DNA from: Psychroserpens luteus
GTDB lineage: Bacteria; Bacteroidota; Bacteroidia; Flavobacteriales; Flavobacteriaceae
Direction of reading: 5' to 3'
DNA: 64,000 nucleotides
Assembly: GCF_015319355.1 (NCBI RefSeq)
Contig: NZ_JADILU010000003.1
Coordinates: forward strand, 1 to 64,000
Shown here: piece by piece, positions 26,318 through 34,973 of the stretch
Layout of the letters: the number at the start of each line of letters is the position of its first letter
Numbering within the stretch: the stretch's first letter is position 1
Translations under genes and position numbers: made by a program
The notes under the pieces: model-generated
What the model was told of the DNA's origin: nothing
The model's input: the letters and a program-made list of their open reading frames with translations, nothing else
Databases searched by the model: none

Positions 26318-27352
26318 ATGAAAAATTTTAAATTTTTGACCTTAGCAGGTCTATGCCTCATATTTTCTTTTCAATCTTGCGAAAAAGAAAGTGTTATAGA
26401 GAATGTTTCAAATCTAAACGAGGATATAATTATTAATATGAACAATTTAGAGAATAGAACTTTAGTAACTGACACAGATTTACTAAATTCTATTCAAACT
26501 TTAGATATCGACGTCGGTGTTGTTTCTATAGGAGATTTTCACTTACCAGATGGAACCATAGAAGAAAGAATTTATTTTGGTAGTGATATTACGTTTACTA
26601 GAGATGAACTAGACGCATTAATAGGCATTGGTTCTGGTTTAGACCGTCAATATAGAACCTTTAATTTAGTAACAGGAAATAATCAAACTATAAATATCTT
26701 AGGTTATACAGGAGGTAGCCAAGCATTATCTAGTAAAGCGCAAACTGCTTTAACAAGAGCAGTTGCAAATTATAATAACATTAGTAATATGACGCTTGAT
26801 TTTAATTTATCGTTTGGTAACAATTTCGAAGCAGCAGATATGGTAGTATATGATAATTCTATAAATAATTCAGGAAATGGAGGAGTTGCAGGTTTTCCAA
26901 ACTCAAGTGGAGAACCAAATAAGTTTGTTCAGATTTATGGTATAGAGCAATTTTCAACTAATGTCAACGAGCATGTAATTACTCATGAGATTGGGCACTC
27001 TATTGGTTTTCGTCATTCAGATTGGTTCGATCGTTTAAGCTGCCCTGCATCTAGTCAAGGTAATGAAGGAACAGGATCAGATGGTGCTGTGCATATATCT
27101 GGAACTCCAACAGGAAGAGATTTGAGTTCAGTTATGCAAGCTTGTTTTTCTACAAGTGTAAGTGGTAATTTTAATGGAAATGATATTACAGCTTTAAGTT
27201 CAATGTATCCTGCTAATTCAGGGAGTATTTGTGATGGCGTATCTGAGTGGCAAAGTGGAACAAGTTATAGTATTGGTCAACGTGTTACTTATTTTGGTAA
27301 TCTTTACGAACGTGTAAGTAGTGGTTGGAGTTTAATAGGACCATGTAACTAA
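26318..27352 (+). CDS. HEIGH-type zinc metalloprotease lipoprotein with carbohydrate-binding-like C-terminus
   Basis: 344 residues. Lipobox FSFQSC (Cys 21). A zinc-binding HExxHxxxxxH motif is present as HEIGHSIGFRH at about residue 224, with the downstream Met-turn candidate SSVMQACF, matching the dual-action HEIGH (M57-like) peptidases. The last 45 residues (WQSGTSYSIGQRVTYFGNLYER...GW) match the CBM5/12-like chitin-binding fold found on secreted enzymes. Probably a surface-attached protease. A possible metal-regulator site lies over its promoter. Confidence 0.9.
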   Translation: MKNFKFLTLAGLCLIFSFQSCEKESVIENVSNLNEDIIINMNNLENRTLVTDTDLLNSIQTLDIDVGVVSIGDFHLPDGTIEERIYFGSDITFTRDELDALIGIGSGLDRQYRTFNLVTGNNQTINILGYTGGSQALSSKAQTALTRAVANYNNISNMTLDFNLSFGNNFEAADMVVYDNSINNSGNGGVAGFPNSSGEPNKFVQIYGIEQFSTNVNEHVITHEIGHSIGFRHSDWFDRLSCPASSQGNEGTGSDGAVHISGTPTGRDLSSVMQACFSTSVSGNFNGNDITALSSMYPANSGSICDGVSEWQSGTSYSIGQRVTYFGNLYERVSSGWSLIGPCN

Positions 27353-27378
27353 ATACATTGTAATAATAAATTATTGTG

Positions 27379-27415
27379 AATGGGTTGTTTAATTTTATTT
27401 AAACAACCCATTTGT
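27379..27415 (+). terminator. Terminator of the metalloprotease gene
   Basis: AATGGGTTGTTTAA and TTTAAACAACCCATTT form a stem of at least 12 bp. Confidence 0.85.
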
Positions 27416-27586
27416 ATGTTATATAAATTCATTAATTTTAAAATGATATTGTATAAACTTAAATAGAGTAGCTAATTATATTGTATACTCTCCTAACAAA
27501 ATTTAACATATCTATTAGATCTAAAACAGAAGCTTTTTCGTTTAACTAATAAATATTTTTTAAATTAGCTATATCATATTATTACT

Positions 27587-27862
27587 ATGAATTTTCAAGA
27601 AAAAGTAAAAGAAGAATACCTAGTTGATACCTTAGAGCAACCTCTTAATGAGATTGTTGTGTATAATGACGATGTCAATACTTTTGATCATGTCATAAAT
27701 ACCTTAATCTATGCATGCGATCACACACCAGAACAGGCAGAACAATGTTCAATTATTGTTCATTACAAAGGACAATGTACTGTGAAAACAGGTGAGTATA
27801 AAGAGTTAGAACCACGTTGTACCATGCTTTTAGAAGCAGGACTAAGTGCTGAGATTATTTAA
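27587..27862 (+). CDS. clpS: ATP-dependent Clp protease adaptor ClpS
   Basis: 91 residues. Delivers N-degron substrates to ClpAP-type unfoldases. Shows the ClpS core: VVYNDDVNTFDHVINTLIYAC with the N-degron-pocket residues, PEQAEQCSIIVHYKGQC, and a C-terminal EAGLSAEI strand. Monocistronic between a terminator and the convergent YeeE pair. Confidence 0.95.
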   Translation: MNFQEKVKEEYLVDTLEQPLNEIVVYNDDVNTFDHVINTLIYACDHTPEQAEQCSIIVHYKGQCTVKTGEYKELEPRCTMLLEAGLSAEII

Positions 27863-27904
27863 AATTTATCTCAAATTCTATGGTTTTTAAAATGATAGAT
27901 TTTG

Positions 27905-28315
27905 TTAATGTGGTAATTTATCTTTTAATAATCCATAAACATAAGTTCCTAAAAGTGCAGCGAGAATTACAATAATAACCGTAAACGCTCCTGTACCAAT
28001 AAGAATGTACATTGGTCCTGGGCAGGCTCCAGATAAAGCCCAACCTAATCCAAAAATAATTCCGCCAAGAATATAGCGTGTAAATCCTTTGTCTTTTTTG
28101 GGAACTGCTATGAGTCCACCATTTATGTTTTTTAATTTTTTACTTACTAAAAGCAAAATAATCCCGGTGATGACAGCAGTTCCAATAATACCATACATGT
28201 GAAATGATTCAAATTTGAACATTTCATAAATGCGATACCATGAGACAGCTTCAGATTTTACGAGTACGATTCCGAAGATAATTCCGACGAACAAAAATTT
28301 TATATACTTTATCAT
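27905..28315 (-). CDS. YeeE/YedE-type (DUF6691) membrane protein, second half of a thiosulfate/sulfur transporter
   Basis: 136 residues with four membrane segments and the motif GWALSGACPGP near residue 95, in which the cysteine is the conserved sulfur relay residue of YeeE-like proteins. Together with its upstream partner it makes up what is a single chain in other bacteria. Its start lies two bases beyond the partner's stop codon, so the two are coupled. Likely imports thiosulfate or a related sulfur anion; inference from family. Confidence 0.9.
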   Translation of the reverse strand: MIKYIKFLFVGIIFGIVLVKSEAVSWYRIYEMFKFESFHMYGIIGTAVITGIILLLVSKKLKNINGGLIAVPKKDKGFTRYILGGIIFGLGWALSGACPGPMYILIGTGAFTVIIVILAALLGTYVYGLLKDKLPH

Positions 28316-28316
28316 G

Positions 28317-28877
28317 TTATCCGAAAATTAAAGGGAATAATAAATGAATCATAACTAGGCCTCCAATAAAAAAGCCAACAACAGCAATAAGAGATGGTAA
28401 TTGTAAACTGCTCAAGCCAGTAATAGCATGTCCAGATGTACATCCTCCAGCGTAACGTGTACCAAAACCAACAAGAAATCCGCCAATAATTAAAATGGCT
28501 AATCCTTTAAGGTTAAATACAGCATCCCAACTATATAATTCTGCTGGAAGTAAAGATTTACCAGCATTTTCAAAACCAAGTGTGCTAAGCGTTTTAACGG
28601 TTTCTGGATTTAAATCCATGTTAGTTGCTGATGATAAATAGAAATGAGCTATAAAACCGCCTATAACAGCTCCTATGATTACTACGAGATTCCAACGTTG
28701 TGCTTTCCAATCAAAATCAAAAAATTTCACTTTATTTCCTGCACCAGCAATAGAACAAAGGGTTCTTAGATTAGAGGACATGCCAAATGTTTTTCCGAAA
28801 TAAATAAGGGTAAACATAATGATTGCTATAAGCGGACCACTAACATACCATGGCCAAGGTTCTAAGATTGATTGCAT
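28317..28877 (-). CDS. YeeE/YedE-family thiosulfate transporter half, first gene
   Basis: 186 residues, about five membrane segments. Contains the signature [18 protein letters not shown] near residue 150 with the conserved cysteine, and an earlier LRTLCSI cysteine. Family members conduct thiosulfate through a cysteine relay. It leads the pair; a tRNA-Arg gene is just upstream, but the intervening terminator keeps them apart. Confidence 0.9.
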   Translation of the reverse strand: MQSILEPWPWYVSGPLIAIIMFTLIYFGKTFGMSSNLRTLCSIAGAGNKVKFFDFDWKAQRWNLVVIIGAVIGGFIAHFYLSSATNMDLNPETVKTLSTLGFENAGKSLLPAELYSWDAVFNLKGLAILIIGGFLVGFGTRYAGGCTSGHAITGLSSLQLPSLIAVVGFFIGGLVMIHLLFPLIFG

Positions 28878-28895
28878 AATTTATGTTAAATAAAA

Positions 28896-28925
28896 AAAAG
28901 CAAACTATTAATAGTTTGCTTTTTG
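28896..28925. terminator. Terminator of tRNA-Arg
   Basis: AAAAAGCAAACTATT directly followed by its complement AATAGTTTGCTTTTT: a 30-bp perfect palindrome with A- and T-runs, active in either direction. Confidence 0.85.
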
Positions 28926-28929
28926 TTAG

Positions 28930-29003
28930 TGACCTCGACTGGATTCAAACCAGTAACCTCTTGAGCCGTAATCAAGTGCGCTATTCAGTTGCGCCACGAG
29001 GCC
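28930..29003 (-). tRNA. tRNA-Arg (anticodon ACG)
   Basis: 74 bases on the minus strand. Acceptor GGCCTCG pairs with CGAGGTC, anticodon stem CTTGA/TCAAG encloses TTACGGC (anticodon ACG), T-arm CTGGTTTGAATCCAG, discriminator A. Confidence 0.96.
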
Positions 29004-29095
29004 AATTTTTGTGGGTGCAAATATATTTCTTTTTACAAGAAACACAAAAGAAAATTGTTTAAAAATATAAATAAATTGAACTCTATAACATTTTT

Positions 29096-29145
29096 AACCA
29101 TAAAGCTCAGATAATCACATAAACTAGCAAACCAAAATGGAGAAC
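29096..29145 (-). pseudogene. Decayed 3' end of a copy of the 50-residue gene at 32100
   Basis: On + strand, 29115-29136 (TCACATAAACTAGCAAACCAA and one more base) matches 32120-32141 with two differences. Read on the minus strand in the frame of the intact gene it gives GLLVYVII, a stop, then AL, against GWRVYVTSRAL. No start or upstream coding part remains. It lies just beyond the stop of the VIT/vWA gene. Confidence 0.5.
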
Positions 29146-29163
29146 TATAAGTTTTATGTTTTA

Positions 29164-32016
29164 CTAAATAGTAACCTTAGCAATCATTTCAAATTCATCT
29201 TTATTAGTAAGTCTAATCATTTTAATCTCTTTAGACTCTCGATTTGTTCCGTAGTATTTATAAATAGTGACTTTCATAAATGTTGGATTATCTGCTTTTT
29301 GATAACGATCTCCATAATATTTTATCTTAACGAAGTAATCGCCTTTTTTCGCTTTTTCTAGAACAAATTCTTCTGGACCAAAACCTTGAGTCATATCTGG
29401 CGACATAATGCCTCCAAGTTTAGTTTTGGGATGTGAGTAGAAACATTCTTCTAGATTTGGATCAATAATGTGAAGATCAATATCTGTATCATTATGATTC
29501 CAATCTACAACAACTCTAATATCTAAATTAATTTCTGCTAATGATTCTTTATCAATGGAGCTTAAATCTAAATCATCTTTATAATTCTGAATTAAATGTT
29601 TGATTTCGTTTTGTGCAATTAATTGCATACCAGGAAATATGCGTCGTTTTGAGTTCTTGTAAATTTCTTCAGTAATAATACTATTAAAGAGATCTAAAGC
29701 TTCTTGGCACTTTCCTGTTTTTTGGTAGGCTAAAGCTAAATCACGATAGGATTGTGAGTCTTCTGGTCTAAGTTCTAAGATACGTTGGAAGATGAAAACA
29801 GCTAAATCATTTTGATAATTAAGTTGTAATTGGTAGGCGTAAACCTTTAAAAGTTCATAGTCATCAAAATCGGTTTCTGCGATGTTGGATAAGATTCTTG
29901 AAGCATAAATAGTATCGTCAAATCTCTTTTGGAAATATGTGGATACATCACTATAATAGGATGGCATTTTCAAATAGTCTTTGCGTTGTTCTAAGTAGAA
30001 TTTGTAAGCGTCTTCTAATGATTTGGTTTTACTAAGCGCTTTGATATAGTCTGTATCTAGTGTACGTTCTTTAACAACGAGTTTACCTGTGTATTTTTTT
30101 GAATCTTGTCTCTCTCTGCTTAAACTCACAGCCGAATTTAATGTATCGTCTGATGGTTCTTCTAGTCTCATTTCTTCTACTTCAATGATCTCTTCATCCA
30201 AGTCCATAAGATTAGGAGCTGTCATGAAATTTATTGTTGTCTCATCCTCATTCATAAAATCACTTAAGGTTCCTTGAGAAGGTGTCCAGTCATCTTCAGA
30301 AACCATAGCATTTGCAGAAGGTCTTCTTCTTAAACTAACTGCATTACTAATCGTAGATTCTTCTTTTTCTCGTTGTTCTATCTCTGCGAGAAGCTTATTA
30401 TACTCTTCTTGCAATTCTTCAGGAGGTGTGATTTTATAACGAACATAATCCATGACATTTTCTAGGACAATCAAAGAGGTGTAGTCTGTAACCAAACTAT
30501 AATCTATACCTAATTGTGTGATGTCAGATTTGTTAGCTTTAGAGTTGCTCGCAAGTGCATTCAGTTTTTGCTGAGCCCAAAGTCTTTTTGCCATTGAGTT
30601 TGCGTTTTCTGAAGTTTTAATTTTAAGATCTATACTTTGTGTTATCTTATTCCCGAAGCCAAAATTAAGCGTAACAATATCTCCATTTTTTAAATTTTTT
30701 CCTGCAATTGAAAAATCATTATCTATACTTTTAGGTCCTTTAGGATACATTTCAAGCGTACTGGAATTTGTGGAATAACTTATGAATTTATAAGGTTCAT
30801 AAGTGATGAGTTTGAAGGCTTCAGATTCTGAAAGTGTATTAAGATTGACGTAAGCACCATTAGATAATTCTGCTAGTTGGTTCAATTTTTGAAAATTTGA
30901 TTTCACTAAACTATTAACTACAAAGAGTGGTTTTGAGGTTTTAAAATTGTAGTCGCTTAAAGATGCCATACCATCACTAAACAGAAAAGATACATCTGTC
31001 GTGTTGTTTAAATTGTAGATGACATCATAGTTAGTTGCACCATCATAGATTGTGTTTTGGATTTCTTCTTTTAAGGTGTTCCAATTTCCGTTTTGTATTG
31101 TAAATGATGTATTCTTTAAAACTGTGTTACTAAAAGCAATAAATGAAACGTCTACATTTTTTATTTCTGAAAAATAAGCTTCCAACAAACTGAGTTCTTT
31201 CTCAAGATTTCTACTTTCCGTAGATAATGAAGCATCCCAATATATTGTGATATTTTTTGGTTTGAAACGTAGTCTCTTTTTTGGAGACAACGTTTTATAG
31301 GCATAAAAATAATTGTCATAAACCAATATCTTTTCAGCATCAATAGGCATTGGTATTTTGATTAACAAACTATTATTTGGGATGTAATTTTTTTTAGAGA
31401 TAGTAGTTTTAAAGTTCTTATCCCAATTAGAGAATTGGAGCCCAGAGATTTGACCTTTTTCAATAACAGGTTTAGATTTTTGTTCAAAAACAGTAATTTC
31501 TAATGTAAAGTCATCAAGTTTGTTTTTAAAATTTAAAGGTAAATTATAATAATTAGCGTCCTCTTTATATAACAATTCTTGCTCATAAGCCAATACTACG
31601 CGTTTATAACCTTTTGCAGGAATTGGGTAGATTCTAGCCTTGTAATTATTACCAGTTCCTTTTTCTAAAAGTGCTGGATCTACTTGTCTTCTCACAACAT
31701 CTTCAAAAGCAATACGTCCCAATTCTTTATCAACAACAACTGCATCTCTTAGTTTTCCATTAACATCTAGTGCAAATCTCGACACATTATGTCCATCTCC
31801 AAGAGGGAAATCTAATTGACCTTCTAAAATTGCATTTGTAGGATTATAAAAAAGCATATCATAAGTTGTGGTAGCAATATTACCAACAACGTCTACTTTG
31901 ATATCTAAGGATGATAATCCAAGAGGTTTGTCTTTTACTTTTAACGTTGGTATGTTTTGAGAGTATCCAAAAGCCACAAAGAGTAGCATTAAAGAGAGTA
32001 GAGTTCTTTGTTTCAT
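29164..32016 (-). CDS. VIT domain / von Willebrand factor A / DUF2135 secreted protein
   Basis: 950 residues. Signal peptide (to FGYSQ, about 19), a VIT domain (about 30-170; YDMLFYNPTNAILEGQLDFPL, RKVVLAYEQEL-like strands), a vWA-like domain from about 245 with a MIDAS-type DASLS, an acidic linker (about 590-640), TPR-like helices (about 690-800) and a C-terminal beta-rich domain with DTDIDLHIIDP and HPKTKLGG, typical of DUF2135 (YfaP-like). Role unknown; VIT/vWA proteins act in surface or extracellular assembly. It follows the 50-residue gene by 83 bases and has no obvious promoter of its own. Confidence 0.88.
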   Translation of the reverse strand: MKQRTLLSLMLLFVAFGYSQNIPTLKVKDKPLGLSSLDIKVDVVGNIATTTYDMLFYNPTNAILEGQLDFPLGDGHNVSRFALDVNGKLRDAVVVDKELGRIAFEDVVRRQVDPALLEKGTGNNYKARIYPIPAKGYKRVVLAYEQELLYKEDANYYNLPLNFKNKLDDFTLEITVFEQKSKPVIEKGQISGLQFSNWDKNFKTTISKKNYIPNNSLLIKIPMPIDAEKILVYDNYFYAYKTLSPKKRLRFKPKNITIYWDASLSTESRNLEKELSLLEAYFSEIKNVDVSFIAFSNTVLKNTSFTIQNGNWNTLKEEIQNTIYDGATNYDVIYNLNNTTDVSFLFSDGMASLSDYNFKTSKPLFVVNSLVKSNFQKLNQLAELSNGAYVNLNTLSESEAFKLITYEPYKFISYSTNSSTLEMYPKGPKSIDNDFSIAGKNLKNGDIVTLNFGFGNKITQSIDLKIKTSENANSMAKRLWAQQKLNALASNSKANKSDITQLGIDYSLVTDYTSLIVLENVMDYVRYKITPPEELQEEYNKLLAEIEQREKEESTISNAVSLRRRPSANAMVSEDDWTPSQGTLSDFMNEDETTINFMTAPNLMDLDEEIIEVEEMRLEEPSDDTLNSAVSLSRERQDSKKYTGKLVVKERTLDTDYIKALSKTKSLEDAYKFYLEQRKDYLKMPSYYSDVSTYFQKRFDDTIYASRILSNIAETDFDDYELLKVYAYQLQLNYQNDLAVFIFQRILELRPEDSQSYRDLALAYQKTGKCQEALDLFNSIITEEIYKNSKRRIFPGMQLIAQNEIKHLIQNYKDDLDLSSIDKESLAEINLDIRVVVDWNHNDTDIDLHIIDPNLEECFYSHPKTKLGGIMSPDMTQGFGPEEFVLEKAKKGDYFVKIKYYGDRYQKADNPTFMKVTIYKYYGTNRESKEIKMIRLTNKDEFEMIAKVTI

Positions 32017-32099
32017 AATAGTTTAACGGTAAATAGTTAGAAATATTTAAACCATATCACAAGATTTGTGCCAGTATAAAAAAGAAATTATAGAAAAAA

Positions 32100-32252
32100 T
32101 TATCCCAAAGCACGAGAGGTCACATAAACTCGCCAACCAATAATGACTAATTGAAATTTAGTGGCTTTGCTTAGATCTAACTGTTGTTTAGAAAAACTAG
32201 GTAAGAGTATTTTGTTGAGTTTGGCTAGTGCCTTAAAGAAATTTTGTTTCAT
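32100..32252 (-). CDS. Small conserved 50-residue protein (LDLSKATKFQ...IIGWRVYVTSRALG), function unknown
   Basis: 50 residues from ATG 32252 to TAA 32100, MKQNFFKALAKLNKILLPSF at the start and IIGWRVYVTSRALG at the end. I recognise the pattern as a short protein common in flavobacteria that is sometimes mislabelled SsrA-binding protein. A -7 box (TAATTTTG) sits 33 bases upstream. Basic and amphipathic, no signal peptide. A degenerate copy of its 3' end lies on the far side of the downstream VIT/vWA gene. Confidence 0.75.
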   Translation of the reverse strand: MKQNFFKALAKLNKILLPSFSKQQLDLSKATKFQLVIIGWRVYVTSRALG

Positions 32253-32284
32253 ACACCAAAGTTTTATAGAAAATAACCGTAGTG

Positions 32285-32292
32285 CAAAATTA
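32285..32292 (-). promoter_or_regulatory. -7 box of the 50-residue gene (and probably the VIT/vWA gene)
   Basis: TAATTTTG on the minus strand, 33 bases before the ATG at 32252. Confidence 0.5.
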
Positions 32293-32843
32293 GTATTTTA
32301 ATATTTAAAGAACTTGATTTTTAAAATGACATAAAACTTATTCTAGACTAAGTTTTACTATCATGTGGTTGATTTAGCTTATCGAAAAAAGAATATCGAT
32401 AATTAGTTTTGTAAGTGTCATCATAATGTTAGGTTTTTAAGGTTAGTAATTGATTATATATTTGATTGAGTTTTCAATATATATACTTAGAAAGCCATTC
32501 ACCAAACGTTTATAATAAAATTTATGAAATTGAATATAAAATTATAACTAAAAAGATGATATGTGTTTCGATTAATATGTGACTTGCTTTATTGATGTTA
32601 TGATTTGTAACATTAAATGGTGTTTTTTGTTGTTTTTTGTAAGTATTCAAGGGTGTTTTTGACTCTTTTTATTCAAACTAAGGGCGTTTTCATCATTAAA
32701 TCGACAAATTTTAAACATTCTATTATTTTGGTTTTTCATTTCTTTAAATTTTAATTAATTTTTTTTGAATGAAAAACAGCCTGTTTTGTGTTAAAGTTCA
32801 TGATTTCTTAAAGTCTTAATCACAAATAGAATTAAGAGATGAT
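32293..32843. other. Long AT-rich divergent intergenic region
   Basis: About 550 bases with no coding-like frame and no strong hairpin. T-rich blocks (GTTTTTTGTTGTTTTTTG near 32620) stand out but do not form a clear structure. It separates two divergent transcription units; an unseen small RNA cannot be excluded. Confidence 0.5.
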
Positions 32844-32851
32844 TACATTTG
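32844..32851 (+). promoter_or_regulatory. -7 box of the endonuclease gene
   Basis: TACATTTG, 15 bases before the ATG at 32867. Confidence 0.5.
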
Positions 32852-32866
32852 TAAAAAACACAGACT

Positions 32867-34888
32867 ATGAAAAAAACATTACTCATTGCATTAACTCTAT
32901 TTGTAGCACAATTTTCTTTTGGACAAATTGTAATCAATGAATTAGATTGTGATACCTCTTTTGAAGGAGACAATGTTGATAGACATGAATTTATTGAATT
33001 ATTATCTGAAACACCAAATTTCCCTTTAGATGGTTATGTTGTTGTATTTTTTAATGGTTCTTCATCAGGTAATAACTCAAGCTACTTCACAGTAGATCTT
33101 GATGGTTATACTACAGATATAAATGGATTACTGCTCATAGGTAGTAACTCTGTAAGTCCTGTGCCTCAATTTTTAATTGCAGAAAACGTGATTCAAAATG
33201 GAGCAGATGCAGTAGCGATATATCAAGGAAGTTATTTTGATTTCCCTGAAGAAACTGTTGCAACTATCGATAACCTAGTAGATGTTTTGCTCTATGATAC
33301 CTCAGATTCTGATGACCAAGACTTTATTGATATCTTTAGTGCAGACCCTAGATTTACAGATATCGAACAAATTAATGAAGGTTCTTCTAATAATACCAAT
33401 TCCATTCAGCGTTTTGTTGATACTGAAGGCAATGTAACCTACACTTCAACAACACCAACTCCAAGAGCATTGAACGATGGAAGTGGAGTATTACTCAATG
33501 GTATTACTATAGCTATTGCACAAGAACAGTATAATGAATTTGATTCTTTTGATATCACTTTTACTTCAGAAACTCCAGTTACAGAGGAACTTAATTTTGA
33601 AATATTATTTGATAATTTTGGGTTTAATGCTTCAGATTTTACAGGAAATACATCTATTACTATTCCTTTAAATCAAACCACAGCTTCAACAACTATTACT
33701 CTAATTGACGATGAAGATGATGAAGGTGATGAGGTTGCAAAACTTCGTTTTGAAAATTTACCAGTTGAGTATTTGGCACTTAATAATAATATTAAGATTC
33801 GTATTGTAGATAACGATTTTACAATGGCAAATTTTGGTACACCTTTGAATCCTACCTTCGGAAACGTAACCAGTACACAACCTACAGGCTATTATAATTC
33901 CCTTGATGGCTTAGCAGATGATGAATTACGTCAAGCCTTACAAGATATTATTGCAGATCCAACTGTAGTGAGAGCTCAAACTTATGCAGATGTTTTAGAT
34001 ATTTTGGTAGAAGCAGATGAAAATCCATTACATAGTAATCAAGTATGGTTAGTGTATAAAGAATTTGGTCGTTCTAAATTAGATGTACAAACAGACTCAA
34101 ATAATTTTGAAAAATGGAACAGAGAACATACGTACCCAAGATCTAGAGGAAACTTTGGAGATAGAGAAGGAGATGAAATTGCAGATGGAAGAGATGTTTT
34201 CTGGGCAACAAAAGCAGATTCTACACGTCACGCAAATTCAGATGCACACGCACTTCGTCCTGCAGATGCGATAGAAAATAGTACGCGTAACAATAAAAAT
34301 TATGGTGATCCAACATTTGGAGCATACAATGGTCCTACAGGAACTGCTGGCAGTTTCTATGGAGATGTTGCAAGAAGCGTTTTGTATTTGGAAATTAGAT
34401 ATAATGACTTATCAGTTCTTAATGGATACCCAGTGATACCAGATTTAGAAGATTACCCAGGGGAATTAGGAGATCTCGAAACTTTATTAGAATGGCACAG
34501 AAATGATCCACCAGATGATTATGAAATGAATCGTAACAATGTCGTTTATACATGGCAATTTAATAGAAACCCATTTATAGATCAACCAGATTTAGTAGAA
34601 TATATTTGGGGAACACAAGTTGGTCAAATGTGGGATCAAGAATTGAGTGTTAATGAGTTTGACCAAAATCAAATTAGTGTATATCCAAACCCAACAACAA
34701 ATAGTATTACTATAAAAGGACTCAATACTCAAGCAGATTTACAAGTGTTTTCTATAGAAGGGAAATTGCTTAAATCATTTGATTATAGTGGTGAAGCTAT
34801 AGTAAATTTAAATCTCCCAAGCGGAATATATTTATTAACTATTTCTTCGGAAGACAAGCAAATCGTAAAGAAGCTTGTAGTTAATTAG
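32867..34888 (+). CDS. T9SS-secreted endonuclease I family nuclease with lamin-tail and Calx-beta-like domains
   Basis: 673 residues. Signal peptide (to FSFGQ, 19); N-terminal lamin-tail-like domain (about 20-200; IVINELDCDT, EFIELLSETPN); a Calx-beta-like sandwich (about 210-310; TITLIDDEDDEGDEVAKLRFEN); an endonuclease I domain (about 330-600) with WNREHTYPRSRG and SDAHALRPAD, the His-metal active site; and a type A T9SS tail (ISVYPNPTTNSITIKG...LLTISSED...KKLVVN). Likely degrades extracellular DNA for nutrition or biofilm turnover. Confidence 0.93.
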   Translation: MKKTLLIALTLFVAQFSFGQIVINELDCDTSFEGDNVDRHEFIELLSETPNFPLDGYVVVFFNGSSSGNNSSYFTVDLDGYTTDINGLLLIGSNSVSPVPQFLIAENVIQNGADAVAIYQGSYFDFPEETVATIDNLVDVLLYDTSDSDDQDFIDIFSADPRFTDIEQINEGSSNNTNSIQRFVDTEGNVTYTSTTPTPRALNDGSGVLLNGITIAIAQEQYNEFDSFDITFTSETPVTEELNFEILFDNFGFNASDFTGNTSITIPLNQTTASTTITLIDDEDDEGDEVAKLRFENLPVEYLALNNNIKIRIVDNDFTMANFGTPLNPTFGNVTSTQPTGYYNSLDGLADDELRQALQDIIADPTVVRAQTYADVLDILVEADENPLHSNQVWLVYKEFGRSKLDVQTDSNNFEKWNREHTYPRSRGNFGDREGDEIADGRDVFWATKADSTRHANSDAHALRPADAIENSTRNNKNYGDPTFGAYNGPTGTAGSFYGDVARSVLYLEIRYNDLSVLNGYPVIPDLEDYPGELGDLETLLEWHRNDPPDDYEMNRNNVVYTWQFNRNPFIDQPDLVEYIWGTQVGQMWDQELSVNEFDQNQISVYPNPTTNSITIKGLNTQADLQVFSIEGKLLKSFDYSGEAIVNLNLPSGIYLLTISSEDKQIVKKLVVN

Positions 34889-34916
34889 ATAGATATCTAG
34901 ATTTTTTAAAAAAGTA

Positions 34917-34955
34917 AACCCTTCAGATTTTTAATATTCTGAAGGGTTTGTTTTT
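34917..34955 (+). terminator. Terminator of the endonuclease gene
   Basis: AAACCCTTCAGA / TCTGAAGGGTTT, 10-base loop, then GTTTTTAT. The poly-T side favours the plus strand. Confidence 0.88.
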
Positions 34956-34973
34956 ATATAAATTTCCGAAGAA

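Noticed and set aside
34083-34274. Plus-strand 63-residue frame inside the endonuclease gene
   Set aside because: It overlaps the catalytic WNREHTYPRSRG segment in another frame and has no features of its own.
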